From: Artemisia argyi
Taxonomy: Eukaryota; Streptophyta; Magnoliopsida; Asterales; Asteraceae
DNA: 64,000 bases
Reading direction: 5' to 3'
Assembly: GCA_030686995.1 (NCBI GenBank)
Contig: CM060684.1
Location: forward strand, 11,455,897-11,519,896
Shown here: positions 61,627 to 64,000 of the stretch, piece after piece
Layout of the letters: each line of letters starts with the position of its first letter
Position numbering within the stretch: position 1 is the first letter of the stretch
Program-made: the position numbers and the translations under genes
Notes under the pieces: generated by a model
The model's input: the letters and a program-made list of their open reading frames with translations, nothing else
Databases searched by the model: none
Told to the model about the DNA's origin: nothing

Positions 61627-61637
61627 CAAGTGGGAGC
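61627..61637 (+). other. polypurine tract of the Copia-like element
   Basis: CAAGTGGGAGC directly before the 3' LTR, the usual Copia form. Confidence 0.8.
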
Positions 61638-62487
61638 TGTTAGAGTTTGTGGATAAATATTAATAAGTATATGTCTAGTATCGAACCCGAGACCACGGGA
61701 TTGCACACTTTACGTATGAGAATCGATGTTAAATAATTAATATATAAATAGTTATATTTAATCATTAAATCACAAATATTTATAGGGTCGAACAAGGAAA
61801 AAGAAAAGGGGTTGAGTGTCGAGTTTTAGAACTTAAGGAGGTGCTAGCAATGACTTGTTGGACAAGTTTAAATGTTATATAAACACACCCTTTGTTCTCA
61901 TTCTCGATAGAGAATATACTAATTCAATATACGACACTTTAATCCCGTACAAATTCAGATGCATGATATATATTTATATATGTGCATTAATAAGAGACAG
62001 GCCATTCGCATGCATGATGATTACATAATTGCATGAAAACTCATGCGAATCTATATGTATGAAAAGAAGATTGTATTGCTTTTCATCTATTGTTTCTACG
62101 AATGGCAGTGGTACCCAAAAGGGTTTTCTTTTATTCGACTATATATATAAAATAATAGGGTTCGACCGATTTATTTTATTTAAAGCTAAACATTGCTTTG
62201 TGCTTTATTTGTGATTCAAGAACTAGCATTCACATCGAATCGCTATTAGTACGTGTGTACAAGAACGTGGTGTAAACATACTTTTGTTTACATCTTGGAT
62301 CGAATAACAAAACGGTAAGGGGTTATTCATTGATCCTTATAAACCCTAATTAGGGTTCATCACATGTTCAAGATTTAATTGAAGTGCTAAAAGGTACGTT
62401 CCAATTTATGTTTTAGTTAATCTTTGTATGTGTTATTCTTGATCCTAGCTTCCGCTATATGTGTCCTTTGATTTTATAATTCTAACA
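61638..62487 (+). repeat. 3' LTR of the Copia-like element
   Basis: 850 bp, near identical to the 5' LTR. Confidence 0.92.
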
Positions 62488-62733
62488 ATATACACAATAC
62501 AAAAGATACGATAAAGCAAATTCTTATTAGTCCTCTACTCTCATTTAGCATGTCAGGCCCTTTGCACTTATTCCAAGTGGATGGATGCGTGTAGAAAGAA
62601 ACATATAAATTTCATAGAAACCCCTATTAGTTCAGGACACTCATTAAACACAATCAAGAGCAAAGGAATTGATATATTTCATAAAAACAAAAGATTACTA
62701 ATATAGCATAATTAACATACGGCTGGATAGATA

Positions 62734-63967
62734 TCAAATATATCGATGCTGGAAGTCCCAAGAGACACATATATTCAAAGAGCAATCTTCAGAACCGGTA
62801 ATAGTATCACGGCTGTAACCTCTGAGAAGTGGCTCGAAATTGCAAGTGCCATTTATAATCACTTTTTTAGAATTAACATCCTGCAAGTATGCTTTAACTA
62901 CTAGTGCGCCCTTGGTTGGTATGGCCAGGAAAGATTTAATCAGCTCAATAAAGCCAGCCGTTAGCTCATAAGGCGCGGCTTTGAAGAGTAACGCCATGTA
63001 GCACCTTTTAGGTATGGGTCCAGATTGACAGTTATATAGAAATTCATCACCATAATAAGCCTGTATATATCCACGAACTAGACGAGCAGGAGCATCCAGC
63101 TTCGTTTTAAACTCAACCTTCAATGCAGTATCTATTGCATCCTTTAGTAGAAAATAATACATTCTTGTTAATCCACGCTTAGCACAAATAGGAAGTTGAC
63201 CGCACACACCATCTGAATTTGTGTCCCATAAACTTGACAGGTCTATTTCTTTCTTCTGATCACAAAGCTGGTAACACTCATTCTTGTTAGTAACATAGAG
63301 ATCCGCATAAATCTCAATGAAGTAAGAGAATGAAACCGAACAACCAGAACCGGGATTGCCAAGAAATACAAACCCCCTATCAGGATGCTTTATCCGATTA
63401 CGCCAATCATGGTTGAATAAAGGAATATGAGTAACGTATGCTTCAAAGAAGTGAGACCGGGACGATACTGAAATTAGCCCAAATAGCTCACCCTCTTCAT
63501 CCAACCATAGTGGTGTTTGAGGTACTGTATAAAAAGAGACCATCTCAAATCGGAAATTTCTGGTTGGATCGCTGATGAAAATCAAAAGAGCAACCACAAA
63601 TTAGAAACAAAAAACTTACAACTAGATAACTATATACAATAACATGAAAAACAAGACAGGTTATATATGTTGATCAAGTGATTAAATTTGTAAATAATTT
63701 TGATTTTATTATTTATATGCTAGATTAAAATTACAGAGTACAAAATGACCAAGCCATTAATGGAAAGGTGCAATACTTCATGCAAACAACCCTATATTTG
63801 ACTTAAGTTGCATGAAATAAAATAAACTTGGTATAGAAAATATCATTGCTTTTCAATATAAAAAACGGTAGTTACCTAGCATTTACACCAATCGGTCGTT
63901 CCACGTTGGTGGGACAGAGTAATCCCGATAGCAGTTGGGTCATTGATAACCCAAATAACGAGGATTT
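62734..63967 (-). CDS. second copy of the synthetase-derived gene, last two exons (in frame, runs off the window)
   Basis: The last exon, 63,571-62,734, encodes the DUF6598-like domain, closely similar to 30,257-29,402. The exon before it, 63,967-63,876, is 92 nt and lacks the 20-bp duplication of the first copy. Its frame runs [13 protein letters not shown]... PIGVNAS across the GT-AG junction into [10 protein letters not shown], in phase with what the first copy's exon 19 would require. The last exon has several small in-frame deletions relative to copy 1 but no stop before the end. Whether the upstream exons exist lies outside the window. Confidence 0.75.
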
Positions 63968-64000
63968 CTACACAAAAGAGGTTAAAAACTGGTTATACAA

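Larger units (their letters stand above)
54690..62487 (+). mobile_element. non-coding Copia-like LTR element
   Basis: LTRs 54,690-55,542 and 61,638-62,487 (853 and 850 bp, near identical) start TGTTAGAG and end CTAACA. They are flanked by the 5-bp target duplication ATATA (54,685-54,689 and 62,488-62,492). It has a degenerate tRNA-Met-like primer site and a CAAGTGGGAGC polypurine tract, both usual for Copia. The 6.1-kb interior has no open gag or pol frame, so this recent insertion was probably mobilised in trans. The undisrupted site is visible at about 28,925-28,935. Confidence 0.9.

Overview
This is nuclear DNA of a flowering plant, most likely a eudicot. The evidence is intron-containing genes with GT-AG splice sites, plant-type Athila/Tekay/Copia LTR retrotransposons, Harbinger-, Mutator- and hAT-like elements, and a fragment of plastid ndhB inside an intron. 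An Asteraceae source is only a guess. No bacterial features, CRISPR arrays, tRNA or rRNA genes were seen.

Layout. 1-23,385 is a nested transposon block. A degraded gene (1-703, resuming at 23,386) is split by a minus-strand, non-coding Ty3/gypsy element (704-23,380, 5-bp target duplication ATACT). That element is itself split by a young, intact Athila-type element (3,783-19,668, target duplication CTATC, 1,930-aa gag-pol). 24,121-25,932 is a Harbinger-like element with TAA target duplications. It carries two divergent small genes and no transposase. 27,453-28,753 is a cyclic-nucleotide-gated channel (CNGC) pseudogene broken by two further insertions.

29,402-36,021 (minus strand) holds the most unusual locus. 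It is a 21-exon gene whose middle derives from arginyl-tRNA synthetase, including the anticodon-binding DALR region. The catalytic signature positions are replaced, the N-terminus is built from repeated mini-exons, and a large last exon encodes a DUF6598-like domain. In this copy a 20-bp tandem duplication causes a frameshift before the last exon. A second copy of the 3' end (62,734-63,967) lacks the duplication and stays in frame.

36,000-46,500 holds a scatter of short, mostly damaged unknown genes, several related to each other, with MITEs, hairpins and a legumain (vacuolar processing enzyme) pseudogene. 46,900-50,400 looks like a solo LTR with a minisatellite. 50,689-54,340 is an isolated Athila-like LTR. 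54,354-64,000 is a second copy of the 28.4-30.75 kb segment (CNGC tail plus the 3' end of the synthetase-derived gene), enlarged by a non-coding Copia-like element (54,690-62,487). The window is therefore a segmental duplication with heavy transposon insertion. The only clearly intact long coding region is the Athila gag-pol.
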